A stretch of DNA of 64,000 nt from Hofstenia miamia (taxonomy: Eukaryota; Xenacoelomorpha; Acoela): positions 1,014,825 through 1,078,824 of the forward strand of contig SCFE01000089.1 of NCBI GenBank assembly GCA_004352715.1, given 5' to 3'. Positions 36,123 to 48,669 of this stretch are shown here, piece after piece. How positions within the stretch are numbered: the stretch's first letter is position 1; the number at the start of each line of letters is the position of its first letter. The notes below the pieces were generated by a model that saw only the letters and a program-made list of their open reading frames with translations, made no database searches and was not told where the DNA came from. Position numbers and translations under genes: made by a program.

Positions 36123-39100
36123 ATTATTATTATTATTCAAAGTATGCAGTAAGACCTGCAAATAGAATTTAATTGCCATTGCATAGTAACTAGTATTTCC
36201 AGAAGACATATTGATTTAATTTAAAACCATCTTTTAACATATGAACTGATACTTAGTGGACTTCCTTATAAATGAAATTTTGTTGTTTTTGGTTCAAAGA
36301 AATTATTTGAAAAATTAGTACATTTTCCAACCAATTAAACAAGATAATTCTGCAGTGATTATGAATAGCAAACTATGTAATATAGAATTTGAAAATCAAC
36401 CCAGAAAAGAAAAGTTTTCAGGCCAAAACACTCACATTTATATATTTCTTGCACGTTTTTCCCATGATTAAAACATTTTCTAATTTCGATTATGAAGAAA
36501 ACATTCAAAAGAATTCAACCTAGTTTGAAGAAGAAATAATTCTAGCCCTTCTTTTCATATGATATTACTTCATATGCACAGTTTTAATATGAATTAGTCA
36601 AGGTTTCAAACAAGCCGAATTATTTTTATACTACTGTATTGCTTTGGTGTCTTAGTTGTTCCTGATATCATCTAAGAGGGTAACGAGGTTAATTAACGAA
36701 GATATTTAGATAAATCAGATTCTTACAGCCATGTCTATTTTAAATTGACGTTTCCTTAGAATAATTCTAATGGCCATAGATTGCTTCATGTTTAAAGTTT
36801 TGCAGGTGAATCTTACAGAGTTTGTTTTCTACATGTGCACATAATTTAATACAAATTTTCAACGTATTCGGACGACGAATATGAAATATAAACATAATTT
36901 ATAATAATGTTATTGAATTTTACCAGCGTTTCTAAAAAAATTATAATATTAATAATGACATATGTATTGCCACCCATTGCAGGTACACTTTTTGATGTTT
37001 TACTTTGACTTAATCCTTTTCGACTTAAGCTTTTTGGACTGTACAGGTTTGGATTGGATTACGAACGTTAGGGAAAGTCACTAAGTTTTAGTACGGAAGC
37101 TCCACAACTTCTTGAATAACAATCAAAAGCTTAATGGGAGATACTCCCTGTTCTAAAAGGGCTAATTCAAAATATGTCGGCAAACCTAAATTTGACAATA
37201 GTCGTTACATAGAGGCGTAATTTTGATGTGGGTTTTTGCTTATGTAATATTCATCTAAGACTCAGCCTAATTTAAGTTGTAGCTATATGTAAATATTATT
37301 GCATAATTTGAAAAGTGTTATTCACACAAAAATAATGAATTTTCTGGAATTATTTTTAAGAGCCTTCCAGAAAATTTTCCATTTGGAAACAATATATTTT
37401 ATATAAACTAGGTTCATTTGTTTTGCTAAGTAAAAATAAATTTAGTCTTTCTCAAAAGCCTATGAGATAATGGCGTGAGTTTACTTACACCTCGAAATTA
37501 TTTTTTGGTAAAGAGCCATGTTCCTCCTCCACCAGGAATATATTTAAGTTATTAAGTTTCAGACATCATATACTATAATATTCATTTGCATATTGCATAA
37601 ATAGGAATCATTTTGACTCTAATTCATTGATTTCTCTTCAATCACATGTTTATTGAGGTATTTGCTTTCCCACAGTATATTCTGAACTTCATGTTAAGCT
37701 AGACAATTTGCAAACATGACTTTTGTTTTTAAATATAATGGTGAATGCTAGGATCAATACTGATAACGAAAGCAATTATTTTAGAAACCTTATAAATTAT
37801 CTAATTTTTGTCAAGTAGCATAGCTACTACTAAAAAATCAATACGCTGTTTCATAGGAAATGCTTAAATTAAATATTACATCAATATTACATCATTTTAA
37901 TATATTCTACAGATTCAATGTTGATAAGCACTTCAAATGCGAATGTCATCGTTGTAATCTCTTCTGTCGTTTAGAAGAGAAATTGTTGTATTTGCAAATT
38001 GAGGGTCTCATAGTAGTTAAATAATTAAAAACTTTTTTAAGGTATTGTAAGGTATATCAAAATGGCGTTTTAATTATTAATGCTTAAAGATATATATTTT
38101 TTCTAAATAAAACGTGACGCCACTGTAAGGAAATTTCACGATAATAAACCACAATAGAGTACCGCATACAGAGGTTCTAATGAAAGACGTTTGTCAACAA
38201 ATAATATATGAATTCTACTACAAGCAAACCCTGCTGACAAGTTTTATGGCAATTTTAAAATTGCTTCAAATATACTTTATAATACCATCAGTGTGATTAG
38301 GTTCAGTACATCTTGCTATAAAACTCTGCTTTTTGAAAAAAACCTCTTTTCCCTGCACAGAATCTAATTATATGTGCGTTTGAAGTATAACGCTTCTATC
38401 AGTGACAAAACAATTTTATCAAAAGAGCAGTGCCACCTTCTGCCTTAAGAAAATATGACTTAGAGTGGAGTTGAGCAATGAACTCATTCACCGGAGATGA
38501 AATTCATTTTTACTAATATGCTCAGCAAATAAGTCAACAAACAGTTCAAAGACATCTAATAAACTCCTGTGTCTACAATGTAATAAAGAACATCTCAATT
38601 CAGAGTCCCATCAAAGTCGACAAATAATTGCTTAAAAATGAGAATTAATAAAAATGGCGAATTTCAGATGCCTTAAAGCTGACCGGTATCCTATAATCTG
38701 GGCTTTTTCAACATCAACTTTTCCATTGAAATTTTATCATTTTGTTTACTTGATAGTTAATTTTGGCATCCAAAAACAACTTTTTAAGTTGCCGCAAAGT
38801 TTTTCCTGTTTGTTCAATAAGTTTTCAAACACTGTCCTTAGCCATATTTCTACTAGCGTTACTTTATTTAAAGCCTTTAGCATGGACACATCTGTGGGGT
38901 CGGTTAATGTAATGATGAAGATTTGTGCTAAAACCTATTCTTGTGCCTGAAGTAGTTGCAAAGAAGAATTTTTGTAAAGATATTCAAATTCCTTCCATAC
39001 CTCGTGTTCAGATGATGAGGCGGTCTAATGTCTTGACATATTTTGTTTTCTGAAGAAAAAATGTGTGAGTCCCGTACAAGTGCGCATTGCGCAAAGTCAG

Positions 39101-40119
39101 ATGCTGTTCATTAGTTCGTGAATTATAAGCATTCCCTAGTAGAATTATGGTTAATAATAAACTAGGATTCAGAACTCTGTCTAGCTTAAATGAATATTAG
39201 GAATTCTGTTTTAGTAGATGAGAAATTGTTGCATTAGCAAAGATATTTTAAAATTAGTTACATTGTCATCATTGAAATAGGGTGACAATGTCCAACTTAT
39301 AAATATAATATTTTGTGATATTCCTAATGAAGGATTTTTTCGACATGTTTGCCATGAAGAATGTTTGCTTTGCTGGGAGTTTGCAATTAACTAAATTACT
39401 CATATCGTTTGAAAATTAAAAGTTTTGCCTTGAATTATGTAATTAAGAGATGCAACGGAGAAACATCCAATTATGCACTAATTTTGCAGCACAATATCGC
39501 TTATTAGTGTAAAAACTTAATCTTCAAAAGATTTAAAAATTGAAAATGTCAAAAAGAACGCTTCTAAACTTGCAGTAAATAGATGCAAAAAATAGCGAAG
39601 AGAGAATGTCTACAAGTAAACAGTGCTGCAAGTTTCTTAGTTTTTCTTAAGAAATTATTGTCAAATTTCGATGCAAACCTATTCCTAGAAATTTATAATT
39701 TGAGGGTTATCTTGAAATAACTTAGCCAATTATGATAATGTGTGATGGTTTCTATGAACATTTTTAAACGCTCACATCCTACTAAAAAATAAAGGTATCT
39801 AAAATTTGATAGCACTACTCGATAGAAAATGGTCTCTTCTTTCATTTTCATACTTAGTTCGGGACCAGAAAAAAACTTGTGCTTCACACGGCGCCTGAAG
39901 GGAACTTGATTGGTATATTTACAAAAAAACAAATTTGTTGATGATAGTTGTTGCTGCCATTGCCTTTAGACCGCCTTATTATCTTAGCACTTGGAATGTA
40001 AAAAATTTGAATGTTTTTGCAAAAGTCGAATTTGCAATTGAAAAAAAAATTAATACTTTTATGCACTTCGGGTAGAGGATCAATTTTTATCACAAATTTT
40101 CAACATAACAGAGCAACAC
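36123..40119. other. AT-rich stretch without recognised genes
   Basis: It begins with an (ATT)n stretch that marks the outer target side of the element array. After that I see no coding domain. Open frames at 38654-38950 (plus) and 39693-40093 (minus) have no recognisable motif. Confidence 0.45.
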
Positions 40120-40240
40120 ACTTACCCATAGATGTTTCAAAATCCCAAGATTCCCAAGTTTCTCAATAGACTGGAATAAAATTGCTTGAAAATGTGGAAA
40201 AAAAGATGGTGACCTTAGAGATACAATAGGATGTCTTGCC
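40120..40240 (+). repeat. dispersed repeat, copy 4 (partial)
   Basis: It carries the 3' blocks of the family: 'acttacccat', 'cccaagattcccaag', 'tcaatagac', 'aaaatgtggaaaaa' and 'aggatgtc', in the order seen at 4430-4560 and 25120-25190. It abuts an old LINE fragment. Confidence 0.5.
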
Positions 40241-40572
40241 TTCCTTAGCCATTTCTTTCTTGGCTCTCTGTCGCAGTTTTTCTCAAGTATTCTCTATGCA
40301 TTGTCTTCTGCCTATATTTTGATTATCTCTTTACTTCAATGCCACTTTGGTATGCCCCTACTTTCTATTCTTATCGTTCTTAACTACACACTGATCTCCA
40401 GTATTGATCCCTTAGATTGCTTTGCTATACATTCTTTTAGTATTTGAGCTTCTTTCACATTTAGCCCTGCCTTTTCTCCTTTGTGCCTTGTCATTCTATC
40501 AACATCTCCATTTAAGTTGAATGCTCTCTCTGCTACTAATAACTTGTTGGTCTCCCTGTCTCGTTGGGATCA
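40241..40572 (-). mobile_element. old Dong/R4-like fragment (post-RT region)
   Basis: Its plus strand aligns with 32580-32915 of unit Y: the block 'tccatttaagttgaatgctc' is shared exactly, as are 'ctcttttagttc'-type and 'gtgccttg' neighbourhoods, with many substitutions between. It therefore represents the post-RT part of a much older copy of the same or a sister family, and carries frame-breaking changes. It ends at a long (TA)n tract. Confidence 0.75.
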
Positions 40573-40574
40573 CG

Positions 40575-40630
<56 letters not shown>
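40575..40630. repeat. (TA)n microsatellite
   Basis: One of the longest uninterrupted TA runs in the window, about 56 bases. Confidence 0.95.
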
Positions 40631-40631
<1 letters not shown>

Positions 40632-42352
40632 GTCCTCGGATTAGCTTGTAAGAAGCATACACACAAGTCCGACAAAAGAGTAATTTCTCAAAAGGTGAAA
40701 ATTTTTTAAAAAAAATTGATAAATTTTTCTTAAGAAATATACGATATTGATAAAAATATTGCTTCGAAAATTGATAAAATGTCGCACTAAAGCACTTAAA
40801 ATATTTAGGGCAGACAATGTCACTGCAAAAAAAATATTACTTCGAAAAATTTTATTGACAAATAAATTTCTGATTTTAATGTTTCTATTAACTGTTGCAT
40901 ATCATATTTTTGCAATTATTGAATCGTGTACTTTGAATGCGAATAATAATTCTATAGTAATCTTTTTAAAAAATGAAAAAATCAGTAATTCAAAGATTAT
41001 TTCACGCCTCAAAGCATTTTACGTTATAAAAGCACTATTTGAAAATAAATCAAAGAGTCTGAATTCAAAGATCTCATAAAGAAGTTATTTATAAAAGAAT
41101 TCAATTGACATTGTTTAGATGATTCCGCACCAACGATGTTAAATCAGCTATTTGGATTTTGAAAAAATATTTTAATTTTTAGTTATGAGTTGCATGCTTG
41201 TCCTTACTTAACAAGCTGTTGTAAAAGGCAAAATTCTTATAGACCAGATGCCTAACATTTCAATAAAATTTTTATCAAAATACATAAACTGCAAGTTAGA
41301 AATATATTTTGGCTAAATAGTATAATATATATATTTTTTTTATATATATATTATATACAATCAGATTACTTATATTCATAATATCAATGTTTTAAATTTC
41401 AAAACATTAATCGTGTAGTCAAATTTTTGAATATTTATCATTATGAGTGAAGAAGATTTGCATGCATCCAATTCTCTTCTATAATAGCACTTAAATTCCA
41501 AATATAATTAAAAGAATGAATTATTACTAAGGAATATATTTTTTAATTTGTTCAGTGGAACTTGTTATGAGTCTCAAAATCTACTGTTAGTAATTCAACT
41601 TATAATATAAAATAATTGTGCATGCATATGCAAAAATATGTTATTTTATTCGACATTTTTAAAAAATGCATAAGGATAATTATACTTCAAAATATACCGC
41701 ATTTCTCATAGTTTGAAGTATAAAATTCTTAAAATTAATACTATTATTACAAATATATGGAATGAATAATATTAATCAAAGACATAAGGTCGTATAGACA
41801 ATTCAATATAGAAAATAATATTAGATAGGTAAAAAGCCAACAGTTTTCAAAAGTTTGTTCCACAAATGTTGACACCCTTGGGGTTGCTAGAAAAAAGTTT
41901 TTTATGTGTGACAACTTGCTTTTGACTGTAGCTTTTGCTCTATTTTTGCATAATTCCACAAATCTTTAGCAACAGTAATCTTTATTAAATGTAAATTAAA
42001 ATCTGTGTAGTCAATATGAATCAACTCCTCAGCAGTTGATGACGCTTTCATGGATCTCTTAGCTACCATTTCACTATCCTGCATCATCTTGAACAAGAAC
42101 AATTAGACATTGTAACAAGTTGACTATTGCACTGCAAGAGAATACCTTAACTAAACAATTTTAACCTACCAACTAAAGAAACAATAAGTATGTATCTGGA
42201 AACTATAGTACTGGCAACGTTGAAAGCCTGAAAATCATTCCATTGACACAGACATAATTAAATACGTATCACACGATTATGTAATGTGTGCAATAAGATC
42301 AAACGTACTTATAATCCTTAAGCATATTTGTATTAGGAAATAACTTTATTTG
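40631..42352. other. AT-rich stretch with possible decayed ORFs
   Basis: A plus frame at 40747-41079 and minus frames at 41747-42102 are open for 66-110 codons but match nothing I know. An AT-only inverted repeat lies at about 41319-41357. The minus block 41990-42085 is somewhat GC-richer and follows a pyrimidine-rich AG, so a host exon or a transposon piece cannot be excluded. Confidence 0.35.
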
Positions 42353-42632
42353 GCAACTTCCACCCTGCTAGCATATAATCTGCTGTGTTCAACTTCTTCC
42401 TACACATCCTGATTTTCTCTCTTATGTCAGCTCTTTTGTTTATGTGCTTTTCACCCCGTTTGTCTTGATTTTTTTTCTGCTGTGTTGTCATTATCGGTGT
42501 TTTTATTTCCTTCTTTAGTCCTGCTATCTTAGCAACTTCTTACTTTTTTCTCTGTCGCAGTTTTCCAATATTTTTCAAGTATTCTCCATGCATTGTCTTC
42601 TGCCTATATTTTGATTCAATCCTACCTTGGTA
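42353..42632 (-). mobile_element. old Dong/R4-like fragment, 3' part
   Basis: The plus strand aligns with 32384-32670 of unit Y ('ggcaacttc', 'cctgctagcatataatctgc', 'tatgtgcttttcaccccgtt', 'attctccatgcattg'), with frequent substitutions. It is interrupted by the hAT relic that follows. The same family resumes at 43889. Confidence 0.75.
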
Positions 42633-43888
42633 TTTGAGCCACTATTTTTCGCAAAACATGTTACAAAATTTCACATTCATTTTTTGGATTTTTGCATTTT
42701 GTCCCATTTTACGGGAAAAATTCGATTTTACGGCAACACTGCAATAAGTACAGAAAAATATGCCACCATCGATATGAAATCTTCATTTGGAGTACTTGGT
42801 TACGCAGGCTTGCAAATTGAAATAAAATTCTAAAACTCTGTCATAGGCTAAGAGGTTTCTTAGTATAGAGAAACATCTCTCAACTGCAGCAGAACTTGCT
42901 TGAAATTTTCGTAACTTGGCGTACAATTCCGATTAAGCGACTATCCCCTTTCCATCCATTTAGCAGTGAAACCGGTATTTTTTAATCGTGACATGACATA
43001 GGCGAATATTTCACAGGTATCATTTCCAAGATCAAGGGTTGGAGTAAAAACAAAATCTGATGGAATTTCAACCTGTCAAACATTGAACAACTTTGATTTA
43101 TTATGATAGCAGCCTTATTGAAACCCTAATATATTTTGCCTGAATATGCATGGTACAATTCTGCAACATGTGGTCCTTGCAGAATCCATAAAACAAAATA
43201 TGTATATAGTTCCTTAATTATTTTTTCAGCTGCCAGCATATATGGCCAGTCCTAAAAACGCGTACACCAGTGGGTCGGGTTGGGTCAACAATTAGCTAGC
43301 AATTAAATTTCTCGAGGGTTAGGCCAGGAAGTACATTGATATTGAAGAAATATAAATGTCTTAGTTCAAATGATTTAAAGCAGTCATGAATCCAGCATTT
43401 ATTTTTAAGTTTTTTTCTGAATTTTAATGAAACTATGCCAACATATTACTTTTCGATATTTCAACCACAAATATTACTGTGCAAAAATATGACTTTCTAA
43501 GACTTCATAGATCCTATTTAACTGCACTCCAGGTCTGAAAACCATCAAATTTTAAGCAGGCTGAAAATAAACGAAAAGAATAATTTTTATGACTTTTGGT
43601 TGCCCTAATTTTTAATGAAGAACAACCGCATTTCTCAATTAATATTGAGCTCTTGCGAATGAAAATAAATAATTATTAAATAGACTATGTCCTGATATGT
43701 CTGAAAAATTTGTTTTGTTGCATGAAAACTTTCATATCATTGAAAAATATAACTTTTTCTTCGAAAATTCTATTTTTAATTCAAGTTTTATCTCAGAAAT
43801 TCGGTAAACAAGCTAAATTTTACCGGATATCCGGATCTGGTTGTGTAATTGCTGATTTTACCGGATACCGGATTCTGGCACATCCCTA
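42633..43888 (-). mobile_element. hAT transposon relic
   Basis: On the minus strand, 'VEIPSDFVFTPTLDLG' and 'YVMSRLKNTGFTAKWM' are followed in another frame by 'ASSAAVERCFSILRNLLAYD' (about 42850-42900), the hAT C-terminal dimerisation signature. The right edge 'ccggattctggcacatccct' gives a terminal TAGGGATGTGCC on the minus strand, as in some hAT families that carry CCGGATATCCGG-type subterminal repeats (present at about 43826-43870). The left terminal repeat is missing. It splits an older LINE, so it inserted later. Stops and frame changes make it inactive. Confidence 0.7.
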
Positions 43889-44345
43889 ATATCTTGCTGG
43901 TTTTAATGTCTAGCTCTCTTAGTTAATTCATAATCCATCTAACTATTTCTGTTTAGCATCTCAACAGTGGAATTTATTTATTGCCTTTATATTGTTCTGC
44001 ATACTTAATGCTGACTTCAGTAGTAGCATCCCTACGCTTATCTTGAATTCTTTCCTTAATCTTACTTTCATTTCCGTGTGATCTTTTCTGTTTGTCTCTA
44101 GCACTCCTAATACTTGTTACCTTCTTAGACCCCCTCATTCTCATTCCCACTGCTCATTCTCAAATCACTTCCCTCTGTACACTTGCATCTGATCATTGTC
44201 ACTGCTACACATCTTTCTAATCAAACTCCAAATTAGACTCTGTACATGCCCTAAGTAATATTTCAACTTGCTTCTGCAACATCTCCCTTAAGCTGTAATA
44301 CGTCTTCAGATCATCCAAGTACTATTGGTAACAAGAGTGGAAGCT
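43889..44345 (-). mobile_element. old Dong/R4-like fragment, RT end
   Basis: The plus strand aligns with 32900-33345 of unit Y: 'tagctctcttagtt', 'cctttatattgttctgc', 'cttaatgctgacttc', 'cacttgcatctgatcattgt', 'cttgcttctgcaacatct' and 'cttcagatcatcca' occur in the same order. The last blocks encode the region before and after the RT catalytic motif. It is degenerate and forms the second half of the LINE split by the hAT relic. Confidence 0.75.
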
Positions 44346-44884
44346 CATTTCTGAACCTGATTTAATTTAATATCAGATATCATGCTAACATAATAAAATT
44401 CAGTAATAATAAAAAATTGGAAATTTGGCTTGTTGGCGTACAAAAATTCAACATAATTTGATGAAAAGCACAATCAGACCATAATAAAACAGCTCAGTGG
44501 TTGCAAGTACAATGGATTTGACAATCTTGGATGGTTTCTTGTTAAATCAATTAAATTTTAACCGGCAACTAAATTTATTCTTCTATATCTGTCTATATAT
44601 CTATTAATTTATATATATATATATGTATATATATTTATATATTTATTTGTTAGAGTCCATAAACTTCGAAACTTTATAAATTATTTTCTTAAATTCTATG
44701 AAGAGAACAATCACTCAACTATCATTTATTGTCGATGTGCAAAGAAAGGCACACTAACCTCTTTTATTTGTAATCATTTTGGCTTTGTTTACTTTGTAAA
44801 CTTTATATTAAAGTAATGTTTTAAGCTGCTTACTTCTTTCCTAAATGGATGAAGTCAATTGGTTTCAGTAAACTCCCATTTATC
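44346..44884. other. AT-rich stretch
   Basis: No gene recognised. A TA-rich tract runs at about 44609-44646. Confidence 0.45.
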
Positions 44885-45220
44885 AAAGCCCCAAAGCAGT
44901 AACAATGGAGTGCCACAAGGCTTCTTTTTGTCTAATTGCGTTCCTCGCTTTCATTAAAGATCTAGGTATTACATTTAGTAAGAAACTTTTTTGGACTGAA
45001 CCTATTATCACTAGCATTTCAAAATGCAGTGATCTTCTAAGAATGATTCAAAGAACAATTTCCAAAAATACAAATTCGCATATCAAAATAAATCTATGCA
45101 ATGGTTGATAATATCAAGAACTATGTATACGATTGTCATTTGGTATCATAATTAAAAAAACTTAAGCTTAAGGGCTTACAAAAGCGAAGCTACATATGAT
45201 GTTGTGGTGTTAATGAAGAT
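44885..45220 (+). pseudogene. LINE reverse transcriptase fragment with internal deletion
   Basis: 'NNGVPQGFFL' is RT block B. It is followed, after a frame change, by 'IKDLGITFSKKLFWTEPI', 'ISKCSDLLRMIQRTIS' and 'INLCNG', which match the 'KDLGVxxxxxLxWxxHI', 'KAxxxLGxIxRT' and 'LYxxLVxPxLEY' blocks after the palm. The stretch between, including the YADD block C, is deleted, and stops follow. A dead fragment of a CR1/jockey-type element. Confidence 0.8.
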
Positions 45221-45839
45221 ATAAGTTACTTCAATTGAATCAAGACTTTAAATATATTGTTCATTAGTTTATTACTCCAATTTCATAATATAAAATATTA
45301 ATATTTTATCGAGTTGATTAAAGGTAAATCGTAAATCCAAAACTATAAATTTTTATGATAACATTATAAAAGTTGATTCATGTAGTCACCGTTAAAAGAC
45401 ATAAGTTCAATAGACAAGGCACAGAAAAAGTGGATAATTTATATTTTATAGTAAATGATTTTTTATAGCACTCACTAGTGAAAAAACAATATTTTTTAAT
45501 TATTTTCATAAGGAATGTAATCAATATACTTGTAGGAGATTTATAAAACATTCTTATACAGATCAAAAACTGAGTAATTCAAACAGTTAAAAATTAGCTA
45601 AATATATATATATATATATAACAAAATATATAAATATTATCTTAAGTCGTTTTTTAATAAAAATCAATGGTACAACTTCCTTAGCAAAGAAAAAAGTAGC
45701 TTTAGTGTGTCATAAAAATTTTTTACTGCTTTTTGAACAAGAAGCTGCTTGAATTTATGGAAATTTAAAACATACAGTGTAGATGGCGAGAATTGACATG
45801 AAAAAAGCATAAATAATATTGTGTTTTCAAATTGTGCTC
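45221..45839. other. AT-rich stretch
   Basis: Nothing recognised apart from a (TA)n run at 45601-45620. Confidence 0.5.
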
Positions 45840-46045
45840 AGCTTAGTGTGTCATTAAACGGAGTCTTTTGTGTTCTGAAATTGTCAGTTTGCATAAAGAA
45901 GTGGGAAGCAATAAATTAATTATTAAATGACCAGTCGCAAACAGGTGTGAGTTTGCACTTAGTTTATAAAACTCTTTTCAAATTGAAAGGTTTGTTTATA
46001 AAGCCAAACTTAGGAAGACAAGGACAACCTAAATATCGAAATTAT
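45840..46045 (+). pseudogene. possible Tc1/mariner N-terminal relic
   Basis: In two adjacent plus frames the sequence gives 'SEIVSLHKEVGSNKLI' and then 'LVYKTLFKLKGLFIKPNLGR' followed by GQPK. This resembles the paired helix-turn-helix head of Tc1-type transposases ('xxIVxLxxxGxS', 'TVxxxxxKxKxxGxxxxxxRxGRPxK'). Frames are broken and no DDE catalytic region was found downstream before the hAT element, so the call is weak. Confidence 0.3.
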
Positions 46046-46414
46046 TAATCATAAATGTTGATAGCATAAACATACTTTATGTGAATCACATCTCGGCATA
46101 GTTACATTTATGATTTAGACTTCATATGTTTTACGAAATTGAATTTTTGTTAAAAAATACATATAGCATAAAAAATATATTCCAATGCTATAATTGCTAA
46201 TAACAGTGTATGACATAAAAATTGATATATTTGAATAATATATTGGAAAAAATGTGCTAAGAACTGGCCTACAAGGGTTTGTTTCCAAAATCTTGAGCTC
46301 GAGACATATTTGCATGAAAATATAACTATATAATGTATGTTGAAATTACAATGACCTTTATATGCAGCCTAGATAGTAGCTGTAAATGAGACGTTTTGCT
46401 ACAATATTTTCAAT
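46046..46414. other. AT-rich stretch up to the hAT insertion site
   Basis: Nothing recognised. The last eight bases (46407-46414, ttttcaat) are the left target-site copy of the hAT element. Confidence 0.5.
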
Positions 46415-48111
46415 CAGGGCTGTAGCGCTAATTTCCGAGGTGGGGGACGCAAGTTGAGGGAGATTTTTTTAGTCACACGTATGACCCCCTGAAATCTGAT
46501 CAGTTTTTAAAGACAACTAATAATATGTGTGTAGATTATGTCTGTGGCCAGTTATGCATGAGGCATATTTATGAGTTGGTTCTTGACTAAATATCAATCA
46601 AAATTTTAAGAATTCATGATTCAAATTTCTAATGGCAAATAATTGGAACAAATAAATCAATTTTAGGGTAGCTATTTCAAAATATAAAAGAGCAAGCCGC
46701 TTCAAAATTTCAGGAAGTGCGATTTTCGCGTTATTGAATCAATATATTTCAATAACAATATCAATTTCGCAATATTTCAACGAAGGCTAAAGTTTTCCAA
46801 TGTCAATTAAACGTTTAGGTTTGAGAAATTCTGAACTTCCAATAAGGCATATTTATAATTAGCCAATTAGCAGTAACCTATGATAATCGCGAAGTTATGT
46901 TAGTAGTTTAAGTGGCCACCTAGTGTCTAACTAAATACCCGCAAAAAGGCAATTAAAAAGCAAAACACAATATTCATGTTCAATTCATGTAAAGAAAGCT
47001 TGCATGGTATTTAGTTTTGAGGTTGATGGAGGTCGCTTGCGAGACTGTGACTCCATGGCTGAATGATGGTTAAGGAGCCAGTTGGTTATGGAGTCATCAA
47101 TGAAGAAAGATTTGGTATATCCAAGCCGCTGCGCAGTTTGCTTAGAATTATTCTCATCCTTGAAAATCCATGTTCAGCCTCAGCAGATGATATTGGAATA
47201 ATATTTATAATTTCTTGAAACAATGTTTGAATTTTTGTTGGAATAATGTTTGCATTCGTGTAATATGAATCCAAACCAAACCGCGCGCACAGGTTTTCTA
47301 CAAAGTCTTCTCCTTTCAGCCATGAAGATGGCTTGTCTGGCCAGTTGGAGCTATCCAGAACAGATAGCTCTTTCAGTACGTCCGCGTTATCTTCACATGA
47401 GAATCACTGCGACATGTTGTCCATGAGCGCTTGCAAGAATTGTTTGTGATTGAATGCACGGATGTCTTGGGAATCTCTGCAAGTCGAACATCCAATTGAC
47501 GTGTTGGTGAAATATGTTCATGGGTAAGTTGAGATGAAATAGTAAGCCTGTGATTTGTTCCAACAGTCTGGGCCAGTACATACAGTAGTAGATGTCGATT
47601 GTCCAAAGCATGACACCGATTTCTTGGCAGTGGTTGTTGTACAGATTCTTCTTCAACAGATTCTTCATGTTGCTGCTGTATGTGTACCTCCACTGGACGT
47701 CTGGGGCATAGGAGCAAAGCATAGTTTTGATTGTTTTAGTGGTAGTGGCGACATATCAAACCACTACTGTTCAAAACCAAATCGTCTTATGAAATGAATT
47801 GTGGTCTAATTGCGTGGGTCATTAGGATAGTTTTTTTTCTCACAGTAGTGGTGGGAACGTGGAAATTCACATTTCTTTGTTCCCTTGTTCCATGTCAGTA
47901 TTGCAACAAAATTGCCGGTTAATTAAAATCTGAAAACACCAGACAGCCAGACAAACAAAGGTGTAAACCAAACAGCGTACATCAAACATGAAACGATGAA
48001 AGTCGCCCTGCGTATATTATGTCAAGTGGCCAGATTGTGCAGTACTGGACATCATACATAATACATATAATACTGGTGCATGCAACTATATAATTTACAT
48101 GTCATGCAGTC
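46415..48111 (-). mobile_element. hAT element A, left part
   Basis: It starts with the terminal inverted repeat CAGGGCTGTAG. The preceding ttttcaat matches the tttccaat after 53452 in seven of eight bases, the 8-bp target duplication expected of hAT. The minus frame 47086-47274 encodes 'ISSAEAEHGFSRMRIILSKL', the hAT C-terminal dimerisation motif. Upstream (47373-47722) the transposase middle is missing, so this is an internal-deletion derivative. At about 48111 it diverges from its twin at 53230 and has no right end of its own here. Bases 47185-48111 recur, with a few per cent visible change, at 52320-53230. Confidence 0.8.
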
Positions 48112-48159
48112 GAAAATGAATAAATTATAGCAGAGGCGTTAACTGTAGGTTAGCTAGAC
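48112..48159. other. junction after truncated hAT copy
   Basis: Short non-hAT sequence where copy A ends without a terminal repeat. Confidence 0.5.
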
Positions 48160-48485
48160 TTGCGCGGGAATTTAATCAAAACAATTAATGCTCCTCAGAA
48201 TAGCAACGTATACTCTCAACATGATTTACTGAATGCTTTCGGCATTTACGTTCTTTCCCGTCCAGCTTACAAAATTTGGAGAAGTCGTCTTGTCTTACCA
48301 ACTGTCAGAACTTTGCAATTCATTATCAGTTTCAGAAACTATATCTGGAATTTTTACTTCGTTGTCTGAGCGTTCTCGATATTGCATGCTACTTGTTGAT
48401 GAAATTTATGTTAAGCTTTCAGTTCTTAATTCTCGTGAACATGATTTGGAATTCCGGAAGAAAAAGTCCGTACAATGCTAGCGAT
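48160..48485 (+). pseudogene. P-element/THAP9-like transposase fragment
   Basis: One plus frame reads 'LLNAFGIYVLSRPAYKIWRS' then 'LVLPTVRTLQ'. After a frameshift near 48325 the next frame reads 'IFTSLSERSRYCMLLVDEIY' then 'VKLSVL'. In P-element and THAP9-type transposases the 'LPSxRTL' block is followed by 'RxCxLLxDExxVK', which holds the first catalytic Asp of the RNase H-like core. The downstream catalytic residues would fall beyond the fragment or in the 1000-N gap. It lies inside the hAT composite and is frameshifted, so it is non-functional as assembled. Confidence 0.65.
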
Positions 48486-48669
48486 TATGATGAAGTGTTT
48501 TTTCTTCTAAGATTTATTCCTTATATAATTAAATGCATTGCAAGACTTAAATTTCTGTTATGAACATGCTTATAAAATTGACATGACCAAAATTTCCATT
48601 TCCCATTTTCATATTAAATTGAGAGAAAATTCAGAAAAGTATTCGTCAATTGTGCACGAAGGATATTAC

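Noticed and set aside
40575-40630. (TA)n tracts as replication origin or regulatory element
   Set aside because: Plain dinucleotide microsatellites recur through the window. No further structure singles this one out.
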